Assembly (NCBI RefSeq): GCF_003952185.1
Contig: NZ_RXFS01000007.1
Coordinates: 62,001-126,000, forward strand
From: Variovorax sp. 679
GTDB taxonomy: Bacteria; Pseudomonadota; Gammaproteobacteria; Burkholderiales; Burkholderiaceae_C
DNA: 64,000 bases
Reading direction: 5' to 3'
Shown here: piece by piece, positions 55,535-63,332 of the stretch
How the letters are laid out: every line of letters begins with the position of its first letter
Position numbering within the stretch: position 1 is the first letter of the stretch
Notes under the pieces: generated by a model
Databases searched by the model: none
What the model was told of the DNA's origin: nothing
Seen by the model: the letters and a program-made list of their open reading frames with translations, nothing else
Position numbers and translations under genes: made by a program

Positions 55535-56335
55535 TCAGTTCGGGGCGGGCGTGTGCTGTTCGGCCGCCAGGCAGAGGTCGGCCCAGGCGCGGGCCTTGTC
55601 GGCCGGATTGCGCAGCAGGTACGCCGGGTGATAGGTCGCCACCACCGACGCGCCGCCCACGGAATCCAGCGGCACGACGCGGCCGCGCAGCTTGCCCAGC
55701 GGGTCGCCGCTGCGCATCAGGCTCTGCGCCGCCAGCGGGCCCATCGCCAGCACGACGCGCGGGGCGAGCGCCGCGGCGTGCTCGCCGAAGGCTTCATCCA
55801 TGGCGCGGGGGCTGCCGGGCTGGCCGGCGGCCACGCCGCGGTGGGTGCGCATGAGGTGCACGGGCGTGCCGCCATCGTGCAGCTTCAGGGCGCGCAGCAT
55901 GTTGTCGAGCAGGCGGCCGGCGTCGCCCGCGAAGGGCTCGCCGTGGCGGCCATCGGCCTCGGGCGGCATGTCGGCCACGACCAGCCAGCCGCCCTGCGCG
56001 GATCCGGCTGCGCCGGCCTCGGCATAGAGGCGGCACGGCGCCTCGACCAGCACGGCCGCGCCCTGCGAGAGCGGCGCCGCGGCCGGGCGGGCAGAGGGTG
56101 CGGGTGCCGCGGCAGGTCGTGCGACGGGTGCCGGTGCTGCCACGGGCGCTTCGACCGGCATGCGCTCTTCGACCACAGCCACTTCTTCTTCGGCAACCGC
56201 CACCGCTTCGGGCTCGGCCGGCGCAGCAGCAGCCACTTCGACCGCCTCGGGCACCGGCCACCAGACCTTCACGCCCATCTCGTCGAGCATCGCGCGCTGT
56301 CGGGCGTCGAGCTTCAATGTCTGTACCGCACTCAT
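55535..56335 (-). CDS. Divergent uracil-DNA glycosylase superfamily protein
   Basis: A 266-aa protein. After a short start there is a 50-residue Ala/Pro/Glu-rich low-complexity linker (about residues 34-90). The C-terminal part is UDG-like: PFAGDAGRLLDNMLRAL resembles family 4/5 motif, and ATYHPAYLLRNPADK matches the conserved HPSxLL/HP motif with VLAMGPLAAQSL before it. The first catalytic motif, normally GEAPG in family 4, reads ADMPPEAD here, and the four iron-sulfur cysteines cannot all be found. It may therefore be inactive or have a changed role. The start overlaps the rimI stop (ATGA). Confidence 0.75.
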   Translation of the reverse strand: MSAVQTLKLDARQRAMLDEMGVKVWWPVPEAVEVAAAAPAEPEAVAVAEEEVAVVEERMPVEAPVAAPAPVARPAAAPAPSARPAAAPLSQGAAVLVEAPCRLYAEAGAAGSAQGGWLVVADMPPEADGRHGEPFAGDAGRLLDNMLRALKLHDGGTPVHLMRTHRGVAAGQPGSPRAMDEAFGEHAAALAPRVVLAMGPLAAQSLMRSGDPLGKLRGRVVPLDSVGGASVVATYHPAYLLRNPADKARAWADLCLAAEQHTPAPN

Positions 56336-56874
56336 CGCAAGGCTCCCCAGGCGGAGCCTGTTTCGTTCAAACGCAGGCTCATGACGACGGCGTCCTCGCG
56401 CTTGCCGTCGTGCGCCGGGTAGTAGCCCTTGCGCACGCCGACGCTGCGAAAGCCCTGGCGCATGTAGATGTCGAGCGCGCGCTGGTTGCTCTGGCGTACT
56501 TCGAGCCAGAGCCACTGCGCGCCCTCGGCGCGCGACCAGCCGCCCAGCGCCTCGAGCATGAGCGGCGCCCAGCCCTGGCGCTGGAAGGCCGGCGCCACGG
56601 TGATGTTCAGCAGGTGCACCTCGTCGACGCCCTTCATGGCGACGAAGTAGCCGATCAGCGTTTCGCCCAGCGTGGTGACCGGCGAATCGACGCCCGGCGC
56701 CGTGCCGGGGGCCAGCAGGCACTGGCAGTGATAGCCCACCGCCATCGAATCGGTGAAGTTGGCGCGCGTCCAGGGATGGCTGTAGGCCGTCTGCTCGACC
56801 GCGCAGACGGCATCGATCCGCTCGACGGTGAGCGGTTCGAGGCGGGCTTCGACGGGTTGGAGGACGGCGCTCAT
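56332..56874 (-). CDS. rimI: Ribosomal protein S18-alanine N-acetyltransferase
   Basis: GNAT acetyltransferase, 180 aa, which acetylates the N-terminus of ribosomal protein S18 and possibly other proteins. Motif A is VAPAFQRQGWAPLML (acetyl-CoA loop; the usual RxxGxG reads RQGWA), and LWLEVRQSNQRALDIYMRQGF is the typical RimI ending. It lies 19 nt after tsaB, the frequent tsaB-rimI pair. Confidence 0.92.
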   Translation of the reverse strand: MSAVLQPVEARLEPLTVERIDAVCAVEQTAYSHPWTRANFTDSMAVGYHCQCLLAPGTAPGVDSPVTTLGETLIGYFVAMKGVDEVHLLNITVAPAFQRQGWAPLMLEALGGWSRAEGAQWLWLEVRQSNQRALDIYMRQGFRSVGVRKGYYPAHDGKREDAVVMSLRLNETGSAWGALR

Positions 56875-56893
56875 GCGGGGTCTGGCGGCGGGG

Positions 56894-57598
56894 TCAGTGA
56901 GCGGCGGCCGCCTTGATGGCGGCGCGCTCCTCGGTGGTTTGCGCCACTTTATCGCGAACGTAGAGCGGCCAGGCCTGCGCGGGCGGCACGGTGCGCCCGG
57001 CCGCGAGCAGCGCGGGGGCCAGCCGAAGCATGGCGGTGGCGGTCGGCAGCGCCTCGTGGCGGGCGGCGGCCGGGGCCAGGCGCGGGCCGTAGGCGGCGAA
57101 GGCATTGCCGGCGAGCGCCCAGCCGGCGGGCACTTCGAGGGCTTCGGGCGACAGCAGCAGGGGCTCGTCGTTGCCACCGATCGGGCCATCGGCCGCGAAG
57201 TCGTAGCGCGCCGCGTAGATCTGGTCCATGCGGGCGTCGAGCACCGCCACCACCTGCTGCGCGCCGGAGGCATGACGCGCCTCTTCAGCCACGGCGAGCA
57301 GCGTATCGACCGGCAGCAGCGGCACCTTGGCGCCGAAAGCCAGCCCCTGGGCCACCGAGCAGGCGGTGCGCAGCCCGGTGAAGGAGCCGGGGCCGCGGCC
57401 GAAGACGATGGCGTCGAGCTCGGCCAGCGCGAGGCCGGCATCGCCCAGCAACTGGCGGATCAGCGGAAGCAGGGTGCTCGATGCCTGCGCGCCGCCAGCG
57501 CCGTTGTGCGCCAGCAGCCTGTCGCCGTGCAGCACGGCCACGGACAGGTGTTCGGTGCTGGTGTCGAAGGCGAGCAGCTTGGGCGAGACGGGGGACAT
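56894..57598 (-). CDS. tsaB: tRNA threonylcarbamoyladenosine biosynthesis protein TsaB
   Basis: A 234-aa ASKHA-fold protein, partner of TsaD and TsaE in t6A37 modification of ANN-decoding tRNAs. The N-terminus LLAFDTSTEHLSVAVLHGDR and GRGPGSFTGLRTACSVAQGLAFG are diagnostic. It leads the tsaB-rimI-UDG-like operon. A tsaC (Sua5-type) gene lies at 62331 in the same window. Confidence 0.95.
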   Translation of the reverse strand: MSPVSPKLLAFDTSTEHLSVAVLHGDRLLAHNGAGGAQASSTLLPLIRQLLGDAGLALAELDAIVFGRGPGSFTGLRTACSVAQGLAFGAKVPLLPVDTLLAVAEEARHASGAQQVVAVLDARMDQIYAARYDFAADGPIGGNDEPLLLSPEALEVPAGWALAGNAFAAYGPRLAPAAARHEALPTATAMLRLAPALLAAGRTVPPAQAWPLYVRDKVAQTTEERAAIKAAAAH

Positions 57599-57632
57599 CC
57601 CCCGATTATCGAGGGGCGGGCAATCCCCAGGG

Positions 57633-58403
57633 TCATGCGCCGTTGTTGTCGCTGCGCAAGATGGTCAGCCCCGCCTGCCGCAGCGGCGCCAGCGCCCTGG
57701 CGGGCGCGTCCGGCGATACCAGCAGGCTGGCGGCCGAGGTGACGGGGTTCACCACCCATGCCGACGCCGCGCCGAGCTTTTCCGACGAGGCCAGCACCAC
57801 CGTCTCGGCCGCCGACGCCATCAGCGCGCGCTTGATCTCGGCCTCTTCCAGGTCGCCCGTGGTCAGCCCGGCCTCGGCGTGCACGCCGGTGACGCCCATG
57901 AAATACGTGTCGGCGTGGATGCGCGCGATGGCCGCCATCGCCGCCGAGCCCACCGCCACCATCGAATGCCTGAAGAGCCGCCCGCCGACCAGCACCACTT
58001 CCACGCTCGCATGCGACGCCAGCTCGACCGCCACCGAGGGGCTGTGCGTGACCACCGTGGCCTGCAGGTTCGCCGGCAGGTGGCGCGCGAGCTGCACTGC
58101 CGTGGTTCCGCCGTCGATGAAAACCACCTGCCCCGGCTTCACGAGGCGCGCGGCGGCGCGGCCGATGGCGATCTTTTCGTCGGGCACGAGCTGCTGGCGA
58201 CCCGCGAAGTCGGCCTCTGCCGCCGCGACCGGCAGCGCGCCGCCGTGCACGCGCTGCAGCAGGCCCTCGGCCGCCAGCTCGCGCAGGTCGCGGCGGATGG
58301 TGTCTTCCGACAGGCCCAGTTCTTCGCTGAGCGACTTCGCGACGACGTTGCCGTCGCGCTGCAGGACCGAGAGGATGTGTTGCTTGCGCTGGCTGGTGAG
58401 CAT
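57633..58403 (-). CDS. DeoR-family transcriptional regulator
   Basis: A 256-aa regulator. The winged helix covers about residues 5-57 (RKQHILSVLQRDGNVVAKSLSEELGLSEDTIRRDLRELAAEGLLQRVHGGA). The C-terminal sugar-phosphate-binding domain has the DeoR sensor signature FIDGGTTAVQLARHLP and VGGRLFRHSMVAVG. DeoR proteins normally sense a phosphorylated sugar. It is divergent from nudK, and the shared intergenic region has a matched pair of direct repeats. Confidence 0.92.
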   Translation of the reverse strand: MLTSQRKQHILSVLQRDGNVVAKSLSEELGLSEDTIRRDLRELAAEGLLQRVHGGALPVAAAEADFAGRQQLVPDEKIAIGRAAARLVKPGQVVFIDGGTTAVQLARHLPANLQATVVTHSPSVAVELASHASVEVVLVGGRLFRHSMVAVGSAAMAAIARIHADTYFMGVTGVHAEAGLTTGDLEEAEIKRALMASAAETVVLASSEKLGAASAWVVNPVTSAASLLVSPDAPARALAPLRQAGLTILRSDNNGA

Positions 58404-58431
58404 CGCCCGATGGTATCGACTTGTGCCGTCG

Positions 58432-58459
58432 TTTGCACGTTTTTTCTTGTTTTTGCACG
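58432..58459. promoter_or_regulatory. Two TTTGCACG direct repeats 20 bp apart between deoR-type gene and nudK
   Basis: TTTGCACG occurs at 58432-58439 and 58452-58459, exactly two helical turns apart, in the T-rich 79-bp divergent gap. A short inverted repeat GCACG-AA-CGTGC follows at 58455-58466. Direct repeats of this kind are typical of DeoR-family operators. Confidence 0.6.
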
Positions 58460-58482
58460 AACGTGCGCATATGCTCGCCGCC

Positions 58483-59070
58483 ATGACCATCCACGACCGC
58501 GTCCGGGTGCACGAAGTCACCCTCCTTTCCGACAACTGGTACACGTTGCGCACCACCGCCTTCGACTGGCGGCGCAACGACGGCCAGTGGCAACGCATGC
58601 ACCGCGAGACCTACGACCGCGGCAACGGCGCCACGCTGCTGGCCTACAACCTCGCGCAGCGCACCGTGCTGCTCACGCGCCAGTTCCGCTACCCGGCCTT
58701 CGTCAACGGTCACGACGACCTGCTGATCGAGGCCGCCGCCGGCCTGCTGGACAACGCGGCGCCCGAGGAGCGCATCCGCGCGGAGGTGGAGGAAGAACTC
58801 GGCTACCGGCTCGGCGAGGTGCGCAAGATCTTCGAGAGCTTCATGAGCCCGGGCTCGGTTACCGAGAAGCTGCATTTCTTCGTCGCGCCCTACGAGCCCT
58901 CGATGCGCATCGGCGCGGGCGGCGGGCTGGCCGAGGAAGGCGAGGACATCGAGGTGCTCGAACTCGGCATCGACGAGGCGCTGGCCATGGTGGCCGACGG
59001 CCGCATCGCCGACGCCAAGACGGTGATGCTGCTGTATCACGCGAAGCTGCACGTTTTCCCGCCGGGATAA
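58483..59070 (+). CDS. nudK: NudK-like Nudix hydrolase
   Basis: A 195-aa Nudix hydrolase very like E. coli NudK (GDP-mannose/ADP-ribose pyrophosphatase). Shared features are LLSDNWYTL, REVYDRGNGAT-like ETYDRGNGATLL, the Nudix box GLLDNAAPEERIRAEVEEELGY, and FESFMSPGSVTEKLHFFVAPY. It cleaves nucleoside diphosphate sugars to nucleotide and sugar phosphate. The start at 58483 fits the family; an in-frame ATG lies 4 codons earlier. It is divergent from a DeoR-type regulator that may sense a sugar phosphate. Confidence 0.93.
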   Translation: MTIHDRVRVHEVTLLSDNWYTLRTTAFDWRRNDGQWQRMHRETYDRGNGATLLAYNLAQRTVLLTRQFRYPAFVNGHDDLLIEAAAGLLDNAAPEERIRAEVEEELGYRLGEVRKIFESFMSPGSVTEKLHFFVAPYEPSMRIGAGGGLAEEGEDIEVLELGIDEALAMVADGRIADAKTVMLLYHAKLHVFPPG

Positions 59071-59077
59071 TGGGCGG

Positions 59078-60499
59078 ATGCCTCTTGCCTTCCGTCGCGC
59101 CGCCTGCGCCCTGATCCTTACGACGCTGGCCCCGGCCGGCGTGTTCGCCCAGCAAGCCCTCCCAACCCAGGTCGAAGCCGCCCTCGCCCGCGCCAAGGTT
59201 CCGCGCGAGTCCGTGACCATGCTGGTGGCCGAGGCCGACGGCACGCGCCAGCCGCGCCTTGCGTGGCGCACGCAGGCGCCGGTGAACCCCGCGTCGATCA
59301 TGAAGCTGGTGACCACCTACGCCGCGCTCGACCTGCTCGGCGCGGCCTACAACTGGACCACGCCGGTCTACGTCGAAGGCACGGTGAACAACGGCGTGCT
59401 CAACGGCAATCTCTACATCAAGGGCCAGGGCGATCCGAAGCTGGTGCTGGAGCGCATGTGGCTGCTGCTGCGCCACGTGCAGGGACTGGGCATCACCACC
59501 GTGAGCGGCGACATCGTGATCGACCGCAGCGCCTTCGAGACCACGGTCGAGGGCGACCCCGCCGCCTTCGACGGCGAGCCGCTGCGCCCCTACAACGCCT
59601 CGCCCGACGCGCTGCTCGTCAACTTCAAGTCGGTCAACATGACCTTCTCGCCCGACCGCGCCGGACAGATCGCGCGGGTGAGCTACGAGCCCCCGCTCGC
59701 GAGCGTGGTGATGCCGCAGACCGTGGCGATCGTGCCCGGCGAATGTGGCGACTGGCGTGCCGCGCTGCGCACCGACTTCAGCGACGTGAACCGCATCCGC
59801 TTCAACGGCGGCTTCCCCTCCGGCTGCGGCGAGAAAAGCTGGGCCGTGGCGTATGGCGACCCGCGCACCTACGCCATGCGCGCCATCGGCGGCATGTGGG
59901 CCGAGATGGGCGGGCGCGTGGGCGGGCAGATGCGCGAGGGGCGCGTGCCGGCGGGGCTGAAGCCGGCCTTCGAGTTCGAGTCGCCGCCGCTGGCCGAGGT
60001 GATCCGCGACATCAACAAGTACAGCAACAACGTGATGGCGCAGCAGCTGTTCCTCACGATCGGGCTCACGCAGAAGAACCGCGGCACCTTCGAGGCCTCG
60101 CGCTCGGCGCTGGGCCAATGGTGGCGCGAGCGCATCGGCACGGGCGAGGCGCAGCCGGTGTTCGAGAACGGCTCGGGCCTGTCGCGCGACGAGCGCATCA
60201 GCGCCGCCGCGCTCGGCAGGATGCTGCAGGTGGCGTGGCGCTCGCCGGTGATGCCGGAGCTGATGTCCTCGCTGCCGGCCATGGGCGTGGACGGCACGCT
60301 GAAGAAGCGCACGCTGCGCTCGGGCGGCTCGGCGCACCTGAAGACGGGCACGCTGCGCGACGCCTCGGGCGTGGCCGGCTACGTGGACGGCGCGAGCGGG
60401 CGGCGCTACGTGCTGGTGGCGATCGCCAACGGCGAGAACGCCGGAGCCGCGCGCGCGGCCTTCGACGCGCTGGTCGACTGGGCCTCGCAGGACAACTGA
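59078..60499 (+). CDS. dacB: D-alanyl-D-alanine carboxypeptidase/endopeptidase (PBP4 type)
   Basis: Periplasmic peptidoglycan hydrolase of family S13, 473 aa. A signal peptide (AACALILTTLAPAGVFA) is followed by the transpeptidase-fold motifs: SIMK (SxxK, nucleophile near residue 72), SNN (SxN, near 314) and KTG (near 423). The 100+ residue insertion between the first two is characteristic of PBP4. It starts 7 nt after nudK and may be co-transcribed. Confidence 0.95.
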   Translation: MPLAFRRAACALILTTLAPAGVFAQQALPTQVEAALARAKVPRESVTMLVAEADGTRQPRLAWRTQAPVNPASIMKLVTTYAALDLLGAAYNWTTPVYVEGTVNNGVLNGNLYIKGQGDPKLVLERMWLLLRHVQGLGITTVSGDIVIDRSAFETTVEGDPAAFDGEPLRPYNASPDALLVNFKSVNMTFSPDRAGQIARVSYEPPLASVVMPQTVAIVPGECGDWRAALRTDFSDVNRIRFNGGFPSGCGEKSWAVAYGDPRTYAMRAIGGMWAEMGGRVGGQMREGRVPAGLKPAFEFESPPLAEVIRDINKYSNNVMAQQLFLTIGLTQKNRGTFEASRSALGQWWRERIGTGEAQPVFENGSGLSRDERISAAALGRMLQVAWRSPVMPELMSSLPAMGVDGTLKKRTLRSGGSAHLKTGTLRDASGVAGYVDGASGRRYVLVAIANGENAGAARAAFDALVDWASQDN

Positions 60500-60632
60500 A
60501 GGCCGGTGGCTGGTTCGTAGCCCTGTGTACTGAAGTCTTCTGAGGGCAAACGCCCGCTTGCGCGCGGGCATGCCCCTGCACAGAATCGGACGGTCGTTCT
60601 ATTCCGTACAAGACCAACGCAGGAGACATGCC

Positions 60633-62231
60633 TTGAACCAGCCACACCTTCTCCCGTCAGTTCCGACACGCAAGACGGCCGCCCTGGCGGCGCTCTCGGG
60701 CGCGACCCTGCTGCTGCTCGCCGCCTGCGGCGGCGGTGGTGGAGGCGGGGGCATAGGCATCGGAGTGGGCGTTCCGCCACCCGCCGTCGACAACGGCCGC
60801 GGCTCGGTGGTCTCCGACCCGCCCACGCTGACCGCAGCGCTGTCGGCCAGCCAGTTCGCCACCAGCCTGCAGGCCAGCGACCAGGGCAAGGCGCTGCTGC
60901 AGGTGGCTGGCGCCCCCAAGTGCGGCATCGACCTGCGCTACCTCGAATACCGCACCGTCGGCGCAAAGAACGAGGCCACCAACGCCACCGCCGCGATCAT
61001 GGTGCCCACGGGCACCGACGTGGCCTGCAGCGGCCAGCGCCCGGTGGTGCTCTATGCCCACGGCACCACCGCCGCCAAGGCCTACAACCTGGCCAAGTGG
61101 ACCGACAGCACCCAGCCCGCCGCCGGCGAGGGCCTGATGGTCGCCGCCATGTTCGCGGCGCAGGGCTTCATCGTGGTGGCGCCCAACTACGCGGGCTACG
61201 ACAAGTCGACGCTGCCCTACCACCCGTACCTCAACGGCGACCAGCAGGGCAAGGACATGGTCGACGCGCTCACCGCCGCGCGCAAGACCTTCTCGGGCAT
61301 CAACGCGAACGATGCCGGCTCGCTCTTCATCACCGGCTACTCGCAGGGCGGCTACGTGGCGATGGCGGCGCACCGCGAGATGCAGGCCACCGGCAAGACG
61401 GTCACGGCCTCGGCGCCGCTGTCGGCGCCATCGGCCATCAGCCTGCTGACCGACTACACCTACCTGGGCTGGCCGGCGCTGGGCTCCACGCTGTTCGTGC
61501 CGCTGCTGTCGACCAGCTGGCAGCAGCAGTTCGGCAACGTCTACAGCTCCACCAGCGACGTCTACGAGGCCCAGTACGCCACCGGCATCGACACCCTGCT
61601 GCCGAGCACCTCGCCCGGCACGCTGTTCACCAGCGGCAAGCTGCCGCAGCTCGCGCTGTTCCCGGCGGACGCCAAGCCGGGGCCGCTGACCTCGGATCTG
61701 AAAATCTTCTACGGCCCCAACAACCTCATCAAGCAGAGCTTCCTGACGCTGGCGGCGGGCGACATCCAGTCCAACCCCTGCCCCGGCAACGCACTGCCGG
61801 ACACGACGGCCTCGCGGGGCACCACCACGCCGCTTGACTGCAAGCCGTCGACCGGCTTCCGCAAGGCCGCGATCGCCAACGACCTGCGCAACTGGGCGCC
61901 GACCCGGCCGATGCTGATGTGCGGCGGCGCCAACGACCCGACGGTGAACTTCGCGAGCACCCGCGCCACCTCGGGCTACTTCCGCGCCAGGGGCGTGCCG
62001 GCCGCCGCACTGGCGGTGGTCGACCTGGAGGATTCGGCCGCGATCGACGCCTACTCGACGGCCCGCGCCGGCTTCGCGCAGGCCAAGTCGCTGCTGGCGC
62101 AAAGCACGCCGGGCAGCGCAACGGACAAGGCGCAGGCGGTCACGCTGGCGTACCACGGCACGCTGGCGCCGCCGTTCTGCCTGGCATCGGCCCGTGGCTT
62201 CTTCCAGGGTGTACTGGCCGCCGGAGGATAG
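60633..62231 (+). CDS. Lipoprotein alpha/beta hydrolase (secretory lipase-like)
   Basis: A 532-aa protein with a lipoprotein signal (ALSGATLLLLAAC) followed by a run of glycines. The alpha/beta-hydrolase domain resembles secretory lipases/tannase-like esterases: VVLYAHGTT (oxyanion), FITGYSQGGYVAMAAHRE (nucleophilic Ser), CGGANDPTVNF (Asp), and LAYHGTLAPPFC with the expected late His. It is probably on the outer membrane or periplasmic face. The start is TTG at 60633, 7 nt after AGGAG; an overlapping ATG-CCT-TGA (60628-60636) is out of frame. Confidence 0.85.
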   Translation: MNQPHLLPSVPTRKTAALAALSGATLLLLAACGGGGGGGGIGIGVGVPPPAVDNGRGSVVSDPPTLTAALSASQFATSLQASDQGKALLQVAGAPKCGIDLRYLEYRTVGAKNEATNATAAIMVPTGTDVACSGQRPVVLYAHGTTAAKAYNLAKWTDSTQPAAGEGLMVAAMFAAQGFIVVAPNYAGYDKSTLPYHPYLNGDQQGKDMVDALTAARKTFSGINANDAGSLFITGYSQGGYVAMAAHREMQATGKTVTASAPLSAPSAISLLTDYTYLGWPALGSTLFVPLLSTSWQQQFGNVYSSTSDVYEAQYATGIDTLLPSTSPGTLFTSGKLPQLALFPADAKPGPLTSDLKIFYGPNNLIKQSFLTLAAGDIQSNPCPGNALPDTTASRGTTTPLDCKPSTGFRKAAIANDLRNWAPTRPMLMCGGANDPTVNFASTRATSGYFRARGVPAAALAVVDLEDSAAIDAYSTARAGFAQAKSLLAQSTPGSATDKAQAVTLAYHGTLAPPFCLASARGFFQGVLAAGG

Positions 62232-62249
62232 GGCTCGCCCCCAGGCTGC

Positions 62250-62323
62250 GCGCACTTCGTGCGCTTCGCCAACCCCCTACCGGGGGCAACACCAGTGGCC
62301 CGGCAAAGCCGGTTCCACGGTGT
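62250..62323. repeat. REP-like stem-loop element between convergent genes
   Basis: Three consecutive stem-loops in the gap after the lipase-like gene: GCGCAC-TTC-GTGCGC (62250-62264), CCCCC-TACC-GGGGG (62273-62286) and a nested stem ACACC-GTGG-CCGGC / GCCGG-CCAC-GGTGT (62289-62323). It resembles the short palindromic repeats scattered through Comamonadaceae genomes. It can serve as a terminator between the two convergent genes. Confidence 0.6.
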
Positions 62324-62330
62324 TTCTGGA

Positions 62331-63332
62331 TCAAGCGGCCGACGCCCTTTGAAGGCGGTCTTTCACGCCTTCCCACTCGTGCGTGTCGGGCGGCGTCTCC
62401 ACCCAGATCAGCTTGACGCCCTGCGCGTCGAACTCGCGCAGCACCGCGAACAGCAGCTGCGCGCTCGCTGCCGCATCGTCGGGCATGCGCCGCAGCACCA
62501 CGCGCTGCGAGCGGCTGCGCACCGCGGCGCGCGACCATACGGCAATGTGCGCGGCGTTCGCGCCCAGCACGTCGAGGCCGGTCTGGATCGCCTTGGCATC
62601 CATCAGCCGCACCTTGGCGTTCGGCGCGTAGTGCGCCTCGAGCGTGCCGGAGGCGCGCGGATCGGGCGTTTCGAGCACTTCGCGGTCGGCAAGCTTCTCG
62701 CCGCAGGCAGCCTCGATCTCGGCACGCGTGATGAGGCCGGGGCGCAGCAGCACGGGCGCGCCGCGGCTGCAGTCGACGATGGTCGACTCGATGCCGACGT
62801 CGCAGGCGCCGCCGTCGATCACCAGCAGGTCGTCGCCGAATTCGTCGTGCACGTGCTGAGCCGTGGTCGGGCTGACGCGACCGAAGCGGTTGGCGCTGGG
62901 CCCCGCAACGCCGGGCACGCCCTGCTCGGCGCAGGCTTCCAGCAGCGCCTGCGCCACCGGATGCGAGGGGCAGCGCAGGCCGATGGTGTCCTGCCCGCCG
63001 GCGGCCGCCGCGCCCACGCCGGGCTGGCGCGTGACGATCAGCGTGAGCGGCCCGGGCCAGAAGGCCTGCACCAGCTTCTGCGCGAAGGGCGGCAGCGGCT
63101 GGGCGAAGCGCGAGAGCGATTCGGTGCCCTTGATGCCGGCCGCCACGTGGACGATCAGCGGATGGTCGGAGGGCCGGCCCTTGGCCTCGAAGATGCCGGC
63201 CACGGCCGTGTCGCTGCTCGCGTCCGCCCCCAGGCCGTAGACGGTCTCGGTCGGGAAGGCCACCAGCCCGCCCGCGCGCAGCACGCGCGCCGCCTCGGCG
63301 ATGGCTTCGGGGGAGCGGCCGTCGAGGATCAT
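62331..63332 (-). CDS. L-threonylcarbamoyladenylate synthase, Sua5 type
   Basis: First enzyme of t6A synthesis, joining threonine, bicarbonate and ATP to threonylcarbamoyl-AMP. 333 aa. The N-terminal YrdC domain (about residues 1-210) begins GGLVAFPTETVYGLGADA and continues GRPSDHPLIVHV and AGPSANRFGRVSPTTA. A linker containing SGTLEAHYAPNAKV leads to the C-terminal Sua5 domain (about 240-330). This is the two-domain Sua5 form, not the short TsaC. The start overlaps the purK stop (ATGA). Confidence 0.93.
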   Translation of the reverse strand: MILDGRSPEAIAEAARVLRAGGLVAFPTETVYGLGADASSDTAVAGIFEAKGRPSDHPLIVHVAAGIKGTESLSRFAQPLPPFAQKLVQAFWPGPLTLIVTRQPGVGAAAAGGQDTIGLRCPSHPVAQALLEACAEQGVPGVAGPSANRFGRVSPTTAQHVHDEFGDDLLVIDGGACDVGIESTIVDCSRGAPVLLRPGLITRAEIEAACGEKLADREVLETPDPRASGTLEAHYAPNAKVRLMDAKAIQTGLDVLGANAAHIAVWSRAAVRSRSQRVVLRRMPDDAAASAQLLFAVLREFDAQGVKLIWVETPPDTHEWEGVKDRLQRASAA

